Shown: piece after piece, positions 42,421 through 51,709 of the stretch
Layout of the letters: the number at the start of each line of letters is the position of its first letter
Position numbering within the stretch: the first letter of the stretch is position 1
Origin: Saccharothrix sp. NRRL B-16348
GTDB lineage: Bacteria > Actinomycetota > Actinomycetes > Mycobacteriales > Pseudonocardiaceae
Direction of reading: 5' to 3'
Assembly: GCF_001280085.1 (NCBI RefSeq)
Contig: NZ_LGED01000196.1
Span: 151,786-215,785 of the forward strand
DNA length: 64,000 nt
The notes under the pieces: generated by a model
The model's database searches: none
What the model was told of the DNA's origin: nothing
What the model saw: only the letters and a program-made list of their open reading frames with translations
Program-made: the position numbers and the translations under genes

Positions 42421-43455
42421 ATGACGACTGGACGACGGGTGACCATGGCCGATGTCGCCCGCAGCGCGGGCGTGTCGCCGACGACGGCGTCGTTCGTGCT
42501 GTCCGGGCGGGAGGGCGTGCGGATCTCCCAGGCGGCCCGGGCCAGGGTCCGGGAGGCGGCCGAGGCGCTCGGCTACCGCCCCAACGCGACGGCACGCAGC
42601 CTGCGCACCAAGAGCACCAAGACCATCGGCTTCGTCTCCGACGGGATCACCACGACCCCGTTCGCGGGCGACGTGGTCCGCGGCGCGCTGGAGGCGGCGG
42701 CCGAGCGCGACCACCTGCTGATCATCACCGAGACCGACGGCGCGGGTTCCTCCGAGTCCGCGGTGGTCAACGTGCTGCTGGACCGGCAGGCCGACGCGGT
42801 GATCCTGGCGACCATGTTCACCCGCTACGTCGTGCCGCCGAAGGAGCTGCACGGGCGCCGGGTCGTCCTGCTCAACTGCCTGGCGCCGGGGTTCGACGCG
42901 CCGTCGGTGGTGCCGGACGAGATCGAGGCGGGCCGGGCGGCCGGTCGGGTACTGCTCGACGCGGGCCACCGGTCCGGGATCTGGGCCATCGGCGGTCACC
43001 AGGCCGTGCCCGCCACCCCGGAGGGGATCTTCGCCGGCAACGAGCGCATGCGCGGCCTGCAGGAGGCGCTGCGGGCGGAGCGGGCGATGCTCGACGGGGT
43101 GGTGGAGTGCCAGTGGAACGCCGAGGACGGGTACCGCGAAGTCCGCGCGCTGCTCACCTCGGGCGTGTCGCCGCGGGCGCTGGTGTGCTCGACCGACCGC
43201 GTCTCGTTCGGCGCGTACCAGGCGCTCGCGGAAGCGGGCTTGTCGGTGCCCGACGACGTCTCGATCATCTCGTTCGACGACCAGGACATCGCCTCGTGGC
43301 TGCGGCCCGCGTTGACGACCCTGGCCCTGCCGCACTACGAGATGGGACGTCGCGCGGTGGAGCTGGTGCTCGACGGGGAAGCGCACGGCTCCGGGGTGCA
43401 CCGGGTGGCGATGCCGCTGCGCGAACGCGGATCGGTGGCCGCGCCGCGCCCCTGA
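42421..43455 (+). CDS. LacI-family regulator of the fructan locus
   Basis: A 344-residue LacI repressor. HTH and hinge: VTMADVARSAGVSPTTASFV and RVREAAEALGYRPNATARSL. The effector domain follows (KTIGFVSDGITTTPFAGDVV, DDVSIISFDDQDIASWLRPA). ATG 42421 follows GAGGGG. It comes 126 bp after the secreted GH32 gene in the same direction and ends at a terminator. It is a strong candidate for binding the palindromes between the divergent GH32 genes; the inducer is probably a fructo-oligosaccharide or fructose. It resembles the LacI protein at 48232 (similar PFAGD/PHAG and VPDE regions), so the two are probably paralogues. Confidence 0.9.
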   Translation: MTTGRRVTMADVARSAGVSPTTASFVLSGREGVRISQAARARVREAAEALGYRPNATARSLRTKSTKTIGFVSDGITTTPFAGDVVRGALEAAAERDHLLIITETDGAGSSESAVVNVLLDRQADAVILATMFTRYVVPPKELHGRRVVLLNCLAPGFDAPSVVPDEIEAGRAAGRVLLDAGHRSGIWAIGGHQAVPATPEGIFAGNERMRGLQEALRAERAMLDGVVECQWNAEDGYREVRALLTSGVSPRALVCSTDRVSFGAYQALAEAGLSVPDDVSIISFDDQDIASWLRPALTTLALPHYEMGRRAVELVLDGEAHGSGVHRVAMPLRERGSVAAPRP

Positions 43456-43457
43456 AC

Positions 43458-43494
43458 GGGCCCGGTCGGGAACGCGTCGTCCCCGACCGGACCC
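43458..43494. terminator. Bidirectional hairpin terminator
   Basis: GGGCCCGGTCGGG (43458-43470) pairs with CCCGACCGGACCC (43482-43494) with one mismatch, between the convergent lacI and intracellular GH32 genes. Confidence 0.8.
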
Positions 43495-43500
43495 GCGCGG

Positions 43501-44916
43501 TCAGCTCGCCGTCGTGCGCAGCTCGTCGTGGCCGACGGCCGTGCGTCGGCCGCCGGCGTCGAGCTCCCAGACGTCGACGACGTGGTCCGGCCCGCCCACG
43601 GTCCGCAACCGCCACGGTGCGGGCCCGGTCGGGTAGCAGCGCACCGTCAAGGACTCCCCGCTGTCGAGGAACACCTCCACGATCGAGCCGTCCACGATCA
43701 CCCTGAACCCGACCGGGTTTCGCGGCCCGGACAGCGGGACCGCGTAGCGCCCCGTCCGGGCACGGGGGTCGAGCGAGGCGTGGTCGCGGTCCACGACCAG
43801 CTCGCCCGCCACCGGGTCGACGACGATGTCGAGGTGTTCGCCGGCGGCGGTCTCCAACCGCAGGCCGCACGGCGCGTCCGAGCGCGGCCGGACCCGGGCG
43901 GTGAGGTCGAAGGCCGTGCCGACCGCGCCGAGGTGGTCCGCGGCGGACCAGCCGGTGGCGTGCACGAGCTTGCGCCCGCGGTACCCGAGGAGTTCGGTGG
44001 CGGGCTGCTGGCGCACCGTCCCGTCCTCGGCGAGCGAGAGCTCACGCGGCACGGTGAGGACGCCCGCCCAGCCCGCCTCCCGCGACCACTCCTGGTCGCG
44101 GGCCTCCCACGACCAGCCCCACAGCAGCCGGCGGCCGTCGGGCGCGTGCAGCAGGGCGGGCGCGTACAGGTCCGGACCGTGGTCGAGGGGCCGGTGACCC
44201 GTGGGCGTGAACCGGCCGGCCTCTTCGCCGCCCACGTAGACGCGCGTGCCGCGTGGACCCGCGACCGCGTCCCACAGGCTGACGACCAGCACCCCGCGGT
44301 CGCCGAAGGTGGCGTACTGGGGGCACTCCCACCCGGTCCAGCCGTCCGCGCCCGACCCGTCGGCGAAGAACGGCCCGCGGTACCGCCAGTCCGCGAGGTC
44401 CGACGACTCGTACAGCAGCGCCGCGCCGCGCTCACCGGTGACGCTCGCGCCGACGAGCATCCGCCACCGGTCGCCGTGCCGCCAGACGTAGGGATCGCGG
44501 TACATCGACGTGCCCTCGGGTGGCGTCGGGATCACCAGCCCGGGGTGCTTGCGCCAGGTGAGCCCCCCGTCCGCGGACTCCGCGGTGGCGATCGGCTGCC
44601 ACCAGCGATCCGTGCGGTAGGCGGAGTAGAACGCCAGCATCCGGTCACCGTCGGAGATCGCGTTGCCGGAGAAGCAGCCGTCGGCGTCGTCGCCACCGGG
44701 TGTGGGCGCCAGCGCGACCGGCAGTTCCTCCCACGTGACGAGGTCCGCGCTGCGGTGGTGCCCCCAGTGGATGCCGGTGTGGTCCGGGCCGTTCGGGTTG
44801 TGCTGGAAGAACACGTGGTAGTGGCCGTCGTGGAAGGTGAGCCCGTTGGGGTCGTTGATCCAGTTCCGGGGTGGCCTCGGGTGGATCGTCGGCAGGTGGG
44901 TGTCGGTAGTCGACAA
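43501..44916 (-). CDS. Intracellular GH32 beta-fructofuranosidase
   Basis: A 471-residue GH32 enzyme without signal peptide. All three catalytic motifs are standard: NWINDPNGLTFHDGHYHVFF (nucleophile Asp), SMYRDPYVWRHG (stabiliser) and GWECPQYATF (acid/base Glu). A C-terminal beta-sandwich follows (VDGSIVEVFLDSGESLTV). It would hydrolyse imported fructo-oligosaccharides or sucrose to fructose. The best start is a TTG at 44916 with GAGGA 6 bases upstream; no ATG or GTG fits. It is the last gene of the importer operon, 23 bp after the second permease. Confidence 0.9.
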   Translation of the reverse strand: MSTTDTHLPTIHPRPPRNWINDPNGLTFHDGHYHVFFQHNPNGPDHTGIHWGHHRSADLVTWEELPVALAPTPGGDDADGCFSGNAISDGDRMLAFYSAYRTDRWWQPIATAESADGGLTWRKHPGLVIPTPPEGTSMYRDPYVWRHGDRWRMLVGASVTGERGAALLYESSDLADWRYRGPFFADGSGADGWTGWECPQYATFGDRGVLVVSLWDAVAGPRGTRVYVGGEEAGRFTPTGHRPLDHGPDLYAPALLHAPDGRRLLWGWSWEARDQEWSREAGWAGVLTVPRELSLAEDGTVRQQPATELLGYRGRKLVHATGWSAADHLGAVGTAFDLTARVRPRSDAPCGLRLETAAGEHLDIVVDPVAGELVVDRDHASLDPRARTGRYAVPLSGPRNPVGFRVIVDGSIVEVFLDSGESLTVRCYPTGPAPWRLRTVGGPDHVVDVWELDAGGRRTAVGHDELRTTAS

Positions 44917-44939
44917 CGGAGTCCTCGAGGTCGGAGCGG

Positions 44940-45839
44940 TCAGCCCTTGACGCCGCTGGAGGCGATGCTGTTGATGAAGGACCGCTGGAAGGCCAGGAAC
45001 AGCGCGAGCACGGGGACGGTGATCATCGACGAGTACGCCATGATCTGCCCCCAGGAGACGTTGAGCTGGAAGAAGTACTGGATGCCGACCATGACCGGGC
45101 GCAGCTCCTCGTCCTGCACCACCATCAGCGGCCACAGGTAGGAGTTCCACGCGGGCAGGAAGGTCAGGATCGCCACGGTCGCGATCGCCGGGCCGGACAG
45201 CGGCATGACGATCCGCCGGTAGATGCCGAACCAGCCCGCGCCGTCGATCAGCGCGGCCTCGTCCAGCTCCTTGGGGATGCTCTGGAAGTACTGGTGGAAC
45301 AGGAAGATCGAGAACGCGTTCGCGACGAACGGCAGCACCTGCACCCGGTAGGTGTCCAACCACCCCTCGGTGAGGGTGAGGCTGAACCCGTTCAGCTCCA
45401 GCCAGGGCAGCTTGCTCACCCACCACACCAGCGGCAGCGCGAACGTCTCGAACGGCACGATCAGGGTCGCGATGACGACCGTGAGCAGCAGCTTGCGGCC
45501 GGGCCAGCGCATCCGGGACAGGGCGAACGCCGCCAGGCTGTTGACCAGGATGCCCAGCACGATCGTGACCGCCGAGACGCCGACCGAGTTGAGCAGGAAC
45601 CGGACCGCGGGCACGCGGTCGAACACGGCGGTGTAGTTCTCCAGCGAGAGGCTGCCGACCGGCAGGAACGCGCGGGGGCTGCCGAGGTCGCCGAAGATCT
45701 GCTGGTCCGGCTTGAACGACGAGACCAGCATGAACACCACGGGGAACGAGAAGAACAGCACGAGCACGACCCGCAGGGCGTGGCCGGGCAACCCGCGCCG
45801 CGCCGACGGGGGAGCGGACCGGGGTGACTCGGTCGTCAT
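44940..45839 (-). CDS. Carbohydrate ABC transporter permease (MalG type)
   Basis: A 299-residue inner-membrane permease with six predicted helices and the EAA loop ELDEAALIDGAGWFGIYRRI that docks the ATPase. MalG-type features include the C-terminal placement of the loop and the RSFINSIASSGVKG ending. It starts one base after the stop of the first permease. With the binding protein and MalF-type permease it forms an oligosaccharide importer. No ATPase gene is in this operon, so a shared MsiK-type ATPase encoded elsewhere is probably used, as in other actinomycetes. Confidence 0.9.
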   Translation of the reverse strand: MTTESPRSAPPSARRGLPGHALRVVLVLFFSFPVVFMLVSSFKPDQQIFGDLGSPRAFLPVGSLSLENYTAVFDRVPAVRFLLNSVGVSAVTIVLGILVNSLAAFALSRMRWPGRKLLLTVVIATLIVPFETFALPLVWWVSKLPWLELNGFSLTLTEGWLDTYRVQVLPFVANAFSIFLFHQYFQSIPKELDEAALIDGAGWFGIYRRIVMPLSGPAIATVAILTFLPAWNSYLWPLMVVQDEELRPVMVGIQYFFQLNVSWGQIMAYSSMITVPVLALFLAFQRSFINSIASSGVKG

Positions 45840-45840
45840 G

Positions 45841-46776
45841 TCAGTCCTTCTCCCTGGTGAGGTGGCGCTGGACGAGCGAGACGATCAGCACCAGCACGAA
45901 GAACACCAGCGAGATCGCCGACGCGTACGCGGTCTGCTGCTGCTGGTACCCGCTGCGCACGGCCTGGTAGACGAGCGTGGTGGTCGAGTCCAGCGGCCCG
46001 CCCTGGGTCATCACGTTGACCTGGGTGAACAGGCTGAACGCCGAGATGGTGATGGTGATCAGCACGAACGTGCGGGTCGCCCGCAGGCCCGGCCAGGTGA
46101 CGAACCGGAACCGCGTCCACCGGCTCACGCCGTCGATGGAGGCGGCCTCGTGCAGCTCGGCCGGGATGGTCTGGAGCCCGGCCAACCAGATGATCATGTG
46201 GAAGCCCGCGCCCTGCCAGACGGACATGAACACGATCGCCGCCAGCGACGTCGACGGGTCGTTCAACCAGTCGGGTCCCTGGACGTGGCCGAACGTGACC
46301 GCGTCGATGATCCTGTTGAGCAGACCGTCCTTCCGGTACAGGAACGTCCACACGATCGACACCACCACCATGGAGGTGACCACCGGGATGAAGTAGACGG
46401 TGCGGAAGAAGTTCGTGCCGCGGAACCGCCCGTTGACCAGGAGGGCCAGGCCGAGGGCGAGCCCCGCCTGCACGGGCACCACGACGGCCGCGAAGGCGAA
46501 CGTGTTGAGCACCGAGCGGAGGAACACCGGGTCCTCCGCCAGCATCGCGAAGTTGCGCAGCCCCACGAACCGGGCGGGTGTCGGCGAGATCAGGCGGGCA
46601 CTGGTGAAGGCCAGCGCGAACGCCAGGCCGACCGGGATGACGAAGAAGACCAGCAGCAGCAGGACCGCGGGACCGGCCATGCCGATGGCGATGACGCCCT
46701 CCCGGCGGCGGGCGGTGCTCAGGGTGCCGCCGCGGGCGCGTCGAGGACGGGGGAGAGGGGGAACAGCGGCGGTCAA
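45841..46776 (-). CDS. Carbohydrate ABC transporter permease (MalF type)
   Basis: A 311-residue permease with about six helices (MAGPAVLLLLVFFVIPVGLA first) and the EAA loop ELHEAASIDGVSRWTRFRFV. The frame is open to a GTG at 46827, but a TTG at 46776 has a perfect GGAGG five bases upstream and gives a compact N-terminus. It lies 72 bp downstream of the binding-protein gene and just before the MalG-type gene. The translocation path of the proposed fructo-oligosaccharide importer. Confidence 0.88.
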   Translation of the reverse strand: MTAAVPPLPRPRRARGGTLSTARRREGVIAIGMAGPAVLLLLVFFVIPVGLAFALAFTSARLISPTPARFVGLRNFAMLAEDPVFLRSVLNTFAFAAVVVPVQAGLALGLALLVNGRFRGTNFFRTVYFIPVVTSMVVVSIVWTFLYRKDGLLNRIIDAVTFGHVQGPDWLNDPSTSLAAIVFMSVWQGAGFHMIIWLAGLQTIPAELHEAASIDGVSRWTRFRFVTWPGLRATRTFVLITITISAFSLFTQVNVMTQGGPLDSTTTLVYQAVRSGYQQQQTAYASAISLVFFVLVLIVSLVQRHLTREKD

Positions 46777-46848
46777 CGAGACCTCCGGGCGAAGCGGGCG
46801 CGCCTGGTGGCGACGACGGGTCTCCACCAGGCGGGCGGGGCGGAGCCG

Positions 46849-48147
46849 TCAGCCGGCGTAGAAGTCGTTCAGCTTGAGGTTGGCGTCGATCTGCTTGACG
46901 GCCTCGTCCAGGGCGGCCTCGGGCTCGGCGCCCGCGACGATGTCCTTGGCGGTCTTCTCGAACACCGACGCGAGGTAGGGGTAGGCGGGCGTCACGGGAC
47001 GCACCACCGCGAAGTCCCTGGCGGAGCGGACGAAGGACTCGTACCGGCCACCGGGCTCGTAGCCGGGGATCTGGGCCGCGGCGGCGTCCGTGGCGGGAAT
47101 GGTGCCGGTCGCCTTGGCGAACTCGGTGAAGTACTTCGTCTTGCGGGTGAACTCCAGGAACGCGCGTGCGCCCTCCGGCTTCGCGCAGTGCGCGCTCATG
47201 GCCCACTGCCAGGAGGCGCCGCCGATCTTCGGCCCCCGGCCGAAGTCCACCGGCGGCAGGATCAGCAGGTCGTCGCCGAGCTTCTCGACGTTCTTGGCCG
47301 CGTCCCAGCTGCCGTCCCACTCGATGGCGGACTTGCCGTTGAGGAAGTCGTCGTTGGGGCTGGAGCCCGACTTCTGGGCCATGTAGCCGTCGGTGACCAG
47401 CGAGCGGAACCACTTCGCCCAGTCGAGCGCCTCGGGGCCGTTGAGCGCGCCTTCCGCGGTCTTGTAGGACGAGCGGTCGACCAGGTCGCCGCCGAAGCTC
47501 TGCAACTGCGGCGAGTACGCGTAGGGCCACCACTCGCCGCTGCCCCCGGTGCCCATCTCCAACGGGTGCTCGAACTTGCCGGAGGCCTTGAGGTCGGCCA
47601 GCGCGGCGGCGAACTCCGCCCGGGTCCACGGCTGGTCCGGGGTGGGGACGCGGATGCCGTGCTCGGCGAGCACCGACTTGCGGGCGAACATCGTCAGCGC
47701 CACGTCGTAGAAGCCGAAGGCGTAGACCTTGTCCTGGTACTTGCCGACGGTGCTGGGCAGCTGGTCGTCCAGGGGTACCTCACCGCCCGACAGCTCCAGC
47801 GGCGCCAGGTACCCGCCCCACGCCCAGTTGGGCACGTTCGGGCCGTCCACGTCGAGGATGCAGGGCAGCTTCTTCGAGGAGGAGGAAGCGACGACCGCGT
47901 CGTTGTAGGAGCCCTGGGGGAACGCCTCGATCTCGACCTTGTACTTGGACTGGCCGGCGTTGAAGTCGTTGACCACCTTCTCCACGACGTCGTACTCGGC
48001 GGCGTTGCCGGCGTTGTGGGTCCACAGCTTCAGGACCCCGCCCTCGGCGCCCGATCCGCCGTCGGCGGCGCCACAGCCCGCGAGCACGGCCGTCGTGGTG
48101 ACGGCCACTAGACTCGCCGCGACGAGACGTCTGGTCTTGGCATTCAT
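46849..48147 (-). CDS. Sugar ABC transporter substrate-binding lipoprotein
   Basis: A 432-residue extracellular solute-binding protein of family 1 (MalE-like). The signal ends in the lipobox VLAGC, with Cys lipidation expected. Motifs: KLWTHNAGNAAEYDVVEKVV, GGDLVDRSSYKTAEGALNGP, SWQWAMSAHCAKPEGARAFL. It captures an oligosaccharide outside the membrane. It starts the transport part of the operon, downstream of its lacI gene, with permeases and an intracellular GH32 following, so a fructo-oligosaccharide ligand is the natural guess. Confidence 0.9.
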   Translation of the reverse strand: MNAKTRRLVAASLVAVTTTAVLAGCGAADGGSGAEGGVLKLWTHNAGNAAEYDVVEKVVNDFNAGQSKYKVEIEAFPQGSYNDAVVASSSSKKLPCILDVDGPNVPNWAWGGYLAPLELSGGEVPLDDQLPSTVGKYQDKVYAFGFYDVALTMFARKSVLAEHGIRVPTPDQPWTRAEFAAALADLKASGKFEHPLEMGTGGSGEWWPYAYSPQLQSFGGDLVDRSSYKTAEGALNGPEALDWAKWFRSLVTDGYMAQKSGSSPNDDFLNGKSAIEWDGSWDAAKNVEKLGDDLLILPPVDFGRGPKIGGASWQWAMSAHCAKPEGARAFLEFTRKTKYFTEFAKATGTIPATDAAAAQIPGYEPGGRYESFVRSARDFAVVRPVTPAYPYLASVFEKTAKDIVAGAEPEAALDEAVKQIDANLKLNDFYAG

Positions 48148-48178
48148 GGTTCCTCCATCGTGCTGGCTGGTTCTCGTC

Positions 48179-48203
48179 GGGCGGCCGGTGCAAGCGGCCG
48201 CCC
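48179..48203 (-). terminator. Intergenic hairpin between lacI and binding-protein genes
   Basis: GGGCGGCCG (48179-48187) and CGGCCGCCC (48195-48203) form a perfect 9-bp stem with a 7-nt loop in an 84-bp gap inside the operon. It may attenuate read-through or protect the binding-protein mRNA 5' end, giving more binding protein than regulator. Confidence 0.5.
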
Positions 48204-48231
48204 ACTTGGTGTCGCTCCGTCGTCCCGGTGG

Positions 48232-49257
48232 TCAAGACCGGGGCGGCGGGGCGACCGAGTCCCTGCTGACCAGGGGGCAGTGCAGCACCTCCTGGAGAGC
48301 GGACCCGGTCTCCGACAGGTCGATCACGGCTTGCAGGCGCGCTATCGCCCGCGCGCCCATCGCGTAGTGGGGCAGGGCGACCGTGCTCAGGGCGGGGTGC
48401 AGGTTCTCGCTGATCAGCTCCTGGTTGTCGAAACCGATCACGGACAGGTCCGCCGGGATCGCGAGGCCCAGTTCGGCCGCCGCGCGGTACGCGCCCATCG
48501 CCATGCGGTCGTTGAAGCAGAACAGGGCCGTCGGCCGGTGCGGCGACCCCAGCAGGGCGCGGGCCGCGCGGTAGCCGCCGGGCGCGTCCGAGCGGTCGGC
48601 GACGACCAGCGCGGGGTCGAACCCGATGCCCTCCCGCGCCAGCGCGGCCCGGTACCCGGCGAGCCTGCCCCGCGACGCGGGGATGTCGTCGGTGTTGGTG
48701 ACGAACCCGATCCGGCGGTGGCCGTGCGCCAGGAGCTCCCGGGTGGCGGTCGCCCCGCCCTGTTCCTCGTCGGGCACGACCGAGGGGACCGAGGGGTCCT
48801 CCGCGCTCGCGTCCACCAGGACCGTGGGCACCGAACGCAGTTGGTGCGGCACCTGCACGACCCGGTGGTACATCGACGCGTAGAGGATGCCGTCGACGCC
48901 GTGCTGGACCAGCAGGGTGATCGCCTTGCGCTCCAGCTCCGGGTCGCCCCCGGTGTTGAGCATGAGCAGCAGCAGGCCGCGTTCGGCGCCCGCGTCCTGC
49001 GCGCCCTGGATGATCTGCCCCGCGTGCGGTGTCGTGGCGATCTCGTCGCCGACGAAGCCGACCGTGTAGGTGCGGCTCGTCCGCAGACCCCGCGCCATGC
49101 TGTTCGGGCGGTACCCCAGCTCACGGGCCACGCGGAGCACGGTCGCCCGGGTGTCGGCGTTGATCCGCTTGCCCTCGACCTCGTTGAGGATGTGGGAGAC
49201 CGTGGTCGCGGAAACACCGGCGGCCGCCGCCACGTCCTTGATCCCGATGCGCTTCAC
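48232..49257 (-). CDS. LacI-family regulator of the oligosaccharide importer operon
   Basis: A 341-residue LacI protein. The HTH is GIKDVAAAAGVSATTVSHIL, hinge ELGYRPNSMARGLRTSRTYT, with the sugar-binding fold after it (DLSVIGFDNQELISENLHPA). The GTG at 49257 lies 9 bp from a palindrome (49267-49279), a likely autoregulatory operator. It is first in a minus-strand series with the binding protein, two permeases and an intracellular GH32 enzyme, so it presumably represses that set in the absence of fructo-oligosaccharide. Confidence 0.9.
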   Translation of the reverse strand: MKRIGIKDVAAAAGVSATTVSHILNEVEGKRINADTRATVLRVARELGYRPNSMARGLRTSRTYTVGFVGDEIATTPHAGQIIQGAQDAGAERGLLLLMLNTGGDPELERKAITLLVQHGVDGILYASMYHRVVQVPHQLRSVPTVLVDASAEDPSVPSVVPDEEQGGATATRELLAHGHRRIGFVTNTDDIPASRGRLAGYRAALAREGIGFDPALVVADRSDAPGGYRAARALLGSPHRPTALFCFNDRMAMGAYRAAAELGLAIPADLSVIGFDNQELISENLHPALSTVALPHYAMGARAIARLQAVIDLSETGSALQEVLHCPLVSRDSVAPPPRS

Positions 49258-49266
49258 GGTGACCTG

Positions 49267-49279
49267 CCAAATCGTTTGG
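49267..49279. promoter_or_regulatory. LacI-type operator upstream of the importer-operon lacI
   Basis: CCAAATCGTTTGG: arms CCAAA and TTTGG are perfect inverted repeats around TCG, and flanking TGC and GCA extend the symmetry. It lies just before the start codon at 49257, where binding would block expression. Confidence 0.6.
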
Positions 49280-49331
49280 GCACTTGGTGCGGTGAAGGAT
49301 TCATCAGCATCGAGCGGGTGTCAACGACCTG

Positions 49332-50426
49332 TTACGGACCCGTGTCCGAGCGGGACCGCGCCGTGCGGGCGGCACCGCGCCCGGCGCCCACCTGGTCGTG
49401 CGGCGGCGGGATCTCGCCCGAGCCGCGCTGGATGAGGGCGGCCGGGATGACGGCGTGGGTGGGTGGCGACTGGTCGCCGTCGATGCGGGCGAAGATCAGT
49501 TCCGCGGCTCTGCGCCCGAGGGCGGGGACGTCCTGGCGCAGGACGGTGACGCCGGGTTCGAGCATGTCGGCGAGGGGGAAGTCGTCGAAGCCGATCAACG
49601 CGACGCTGCGGTGCAGGCCGTGGTGGCGCAGGGTCCGCATGGCGCCGACCGTGACGAGGTTCTGCGCGGTGAACAGTGCGGTCGGCGGTTCGTCGAGGTC
49701 GAACAGGGCCGTGGTGGCGGCCTGGGCGGCGTCGGGGCCGCGCAGGTCGGTGCGGACGAGTTCCTCGCGCAGGGTCAGGCCGGTGTGGGCGAGCCCTTCC
49801 AGGTAGCCGGTGTAGCGCTCCTGGCTGGTCCACAGCGTCTGCCGGTCGCCGAGGAAGGCGATGCGCCGGTGCCCGAGAGCGGCCAGGTGCAGCACGGCGT
49901 CGCGTGAGCTGTCGCGGTTGGTGGTGGTGACGCTGTCGGTGCCGCCGAACGTCGGAGGTCGGTCGACCAGCACCATCGGCGTGCCCCGTTCGCGTTCCTG
50001 CTGGAGCGCGTCCTGGTGGCCGCCGACGGCCATGACGACCATGCCGTCGACGCGGCGGGTGGCCAGTGAGGTGAGCAGTTCGCGCTGCAGGTCGGGGTCG
50101 TCCTCGCTGCTGCCCGCCAGCACCAGCACGCCGGTCTGCCTCGCCCGGTCCTCGACCGCGCGCAGGAGGGCGGCGTCGAACGGGTTGGACAGGTCCTCGA
50201 ACAGCACGCCGATGGTGGCGCTGCGCTTGTCGGAGCGGCGCAGGCTGCTGGCGGTCAGGTTCGGGCGGTAGCCGAGGGTGCGTGCGGCGGCACGGACGCG
50301 TTCGACGACGTCGGGGCCGGCGCCGGGCAGGTCGTTGATCACCCGCGACACCGTCTTCGTGCTGACCTTGGCGAGTGCGGCGACGTCCCGCATGGTGGGC
50401 TCGCGCCGTGCGCCCCGAGGGTCCAT
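49332..50426 (-). CDS. LacI-family regulator of the ribose/fructose-type importer
   Basis: A 364-residue LacI protein. HTH TMRDVAALAKVSTKTVSRVI, hinge ARTLGYRPNLTASSLRRSDK, effector domain TIGVLFEDLSNPFDAALLRA and SVALIGFDDFPLADMLEPGV. It resembles ribose/xylose-type regulators more than the other two LacI proteins here. ATG 50426 has AGAGG four bases upstream; 50441 is an alternative. It is divergent from the binding-protein/permease/ATPase operon, and the shared 227-bp region holds two copies of one palindrome, so it very likely represses both directions. Confidence 0.9.
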   Translation of the reverse strand: MDPRGARREPTMRDVAALAKVSTKTVSRVINDLPGAGPDVVERVRAAARTLGYRPNLTASSLRRSDKRSATIGVLFEDLSNPFDAALLRAVEDRARQTGVLVLAGSSEDDPDLQRELLTSLATRRVDGMVVMAVGGHQDALQQERERGTPMVLVDRPPTFGGTDSVTTTNRDSSRDAVLHLAALGHRRIAFLGDRQTLWTSQERYTGYLEGLAHTGLTLREELVRTDLRGPDAAQAATTALFDLDEPPTALFTAQNLVTVGAMRTLRHHGLHRSVALIGFDDFPLADMLEPGVTVLRQDVPALGRRAAELIFARIDGDQSPPTHAVIPAALIQRGSGEIPPPHDQVGAGRGAARTARSRSDTGP

Positions 50427-50493
50427 GGTCCTCTGCTCCATCCCGCGTAACGCTTGCGTAACGGCGGCTTGTCGTGACTTGGACCACGAAGCT

Positions 50494-50511
50494 AGCGTCA
50501 ACGGTGACGTA
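50494..50511. promoter_or_regulatory. Imperfect LacI-type operator (copy 1)
   Basis: AGCGTCAACGGTGACGTA resembles the perfect site at 50627 (CGTCAACG core, GTGACGTA end), with three mismatches. It is closer to the lacI gene and could mediate autoregulation. Confidence 0.55.
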
Positions 50512-50626
50512 ATAAAAGTCCCGCTGTCCAAGTGGTCCACACGGGGTCCGGAAGCGCGGCTTTTCCCAGGTTGTTTCGCGTAACAGGCCGAACCCGACCA
50601 GCAGCACACCGTGTCCGGTGGCCCGT

Positions 50627-50644
50627 TACGTCAACGTTGACGTA
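50627..50644. promoter_or_regulatory. Perfect LacI-type operator (copy 2)
   Basis: TACGTCAACGTTGACGTA is a perfect 18-bp palindrome with a central CG. It directly abuts the Shine-Dalgarno AGGAGAA of the binding-protein gene, so repressor binding would block the 5' end of the operon. Confidence 0.75.
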
Positions 50645-50653
50645 GGAGAAGAC

Positions 50654-51706
50654 ATGACCGGACGGGCGCGTACTGGCGTCAGGTTCACGGCTCTGGTGTC
50701 GGCGTCACTGCTGGCGCTGGTCACCGGATGCGGGGACGGCGGCGACACGGCAGGCGGCGGCACGCTCGTCGGGCTGGTGACCAAGACCGACACGAACCCG
50801 TTCTTCGTGAAGATGAAGGAGGGCGCGCAGCAGGCCGCGGGCACCGCCGGGGCCACGGTGCAGTCGTTCGCCGGCAAGCAGGACGGCGACAACCAGTCGC
50901 AGGTGGACGCGATCGAGAACCTGATCGGCGCCGGGGCGAAGGGCATCCTGCTCACGCCCAACGACTCCAAGGCCATCGTCCCCTCCGTGGACAAGGCACG
51001 CCAGGCCGGTCTGCTCGTCATCGCCCTGGACACCCAGCTGGAACCGGCCGACGCGGCGGACGCGACGTTCGCCACCGACAACTACCAGGCCGGGCTGCTG
51101 ATCGGGCAGTGGGCCAAGGCGAAGTTCGAGGCCGAGGGCAAGCAGGCGAAGATCGCCCTGCTGGACCTCAACCCGAACCAGGTGTCCGTGGACGTGCAGC
51201 GCGACCAGGGCTTCCTGGAGGGCTTCGGCGTCGACGTGAAGGACAAGAACAAGATCGGTGACGAGAGCGACCCGCGGATCGTGGGCCACGACGTCACCGA
51301 CGGCGCGCCGGAGGGCGGCCGGACGGCGATGGAGAACCTGCTGCAGAAGGACCCCGGCGTCAACCTCGTCTACACGATCAACGAGCCGGCGGCGGCGGGC
51401 GCGTACGAGGCGTTGAAGGCGGTCGGCAAGGAGAAGGACGTCACGATCGTCTCGGTCGACGGCGGCTGCCCCGGTGTGGAGAACATCAAGTCGGGCATCA
51501 TCGGCGCCACCTCGCAGCAGTACCCGCTGAAGATGGCGCAGCTGGGGGTGGAGGCGATCGCGAAGTTCGCGAAGGACGGCACGAAGCCGCAGAACACGCC
51601 GGGCAAGGCGTTCGTCGACACCGGGGTCACGCTGATCACCGACCAGCCGGCGGCCGGGGTGGAGTCGAAGGACTCGGCCTGGGGCCTGCAGAACTGCTGG
51701 GGCTGA
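50654..51706 (+). CDS. Sugar ABC transporter substrate-binding lipoprotein (RbsB/FrcB type)
   Basis: A 350-residue binding protein of the ribose/galactose type. A lipobox LVTGC ends the signal; the mature part has [20 protein letters not shown], the strand-helix start of RbsB-like proteins, then [20 protein letters not shown] and [20 protein letters not shown]. It binds a monosaccharide, most likely fructose given the fructan enzymes nearby. ATG 50654 has AGGAGAA upstream. The permease starts 3 bp after its stop. Confidence 0.9.
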   Translation: MTGRARTGVRFTALVSASLLALVTGCGDGGDTAGGGTLVGLVTKTDTNPFFVKMKEGAQQAAGTAGATVQSFAGKQDGDNQSQVDAIENLIGAGAKGILLTPNDSKAIVPSVDKARQAGLLVIALDTQLEPADAADATFATDNYQAGLLIGQWAKAKFEAEGKQAKIALLDLNPNQVSVDVQRDQGFLEGFGVDVKDKNKIGDESDPRIVGHDVTDGAPEGGRTAMENLLQKDPGVNLVYTINEPAAAGAYEALKAVGKEKDVTIVSVDGGCPGVENIKSGIIGATSQQYPLKMAQLGVEAIAKFAKDGTKPQNTPGKAFVDTGVTLITDQPAAGVESKDSAWGLQNCWG

Positions 51707-51709
51707 CCC

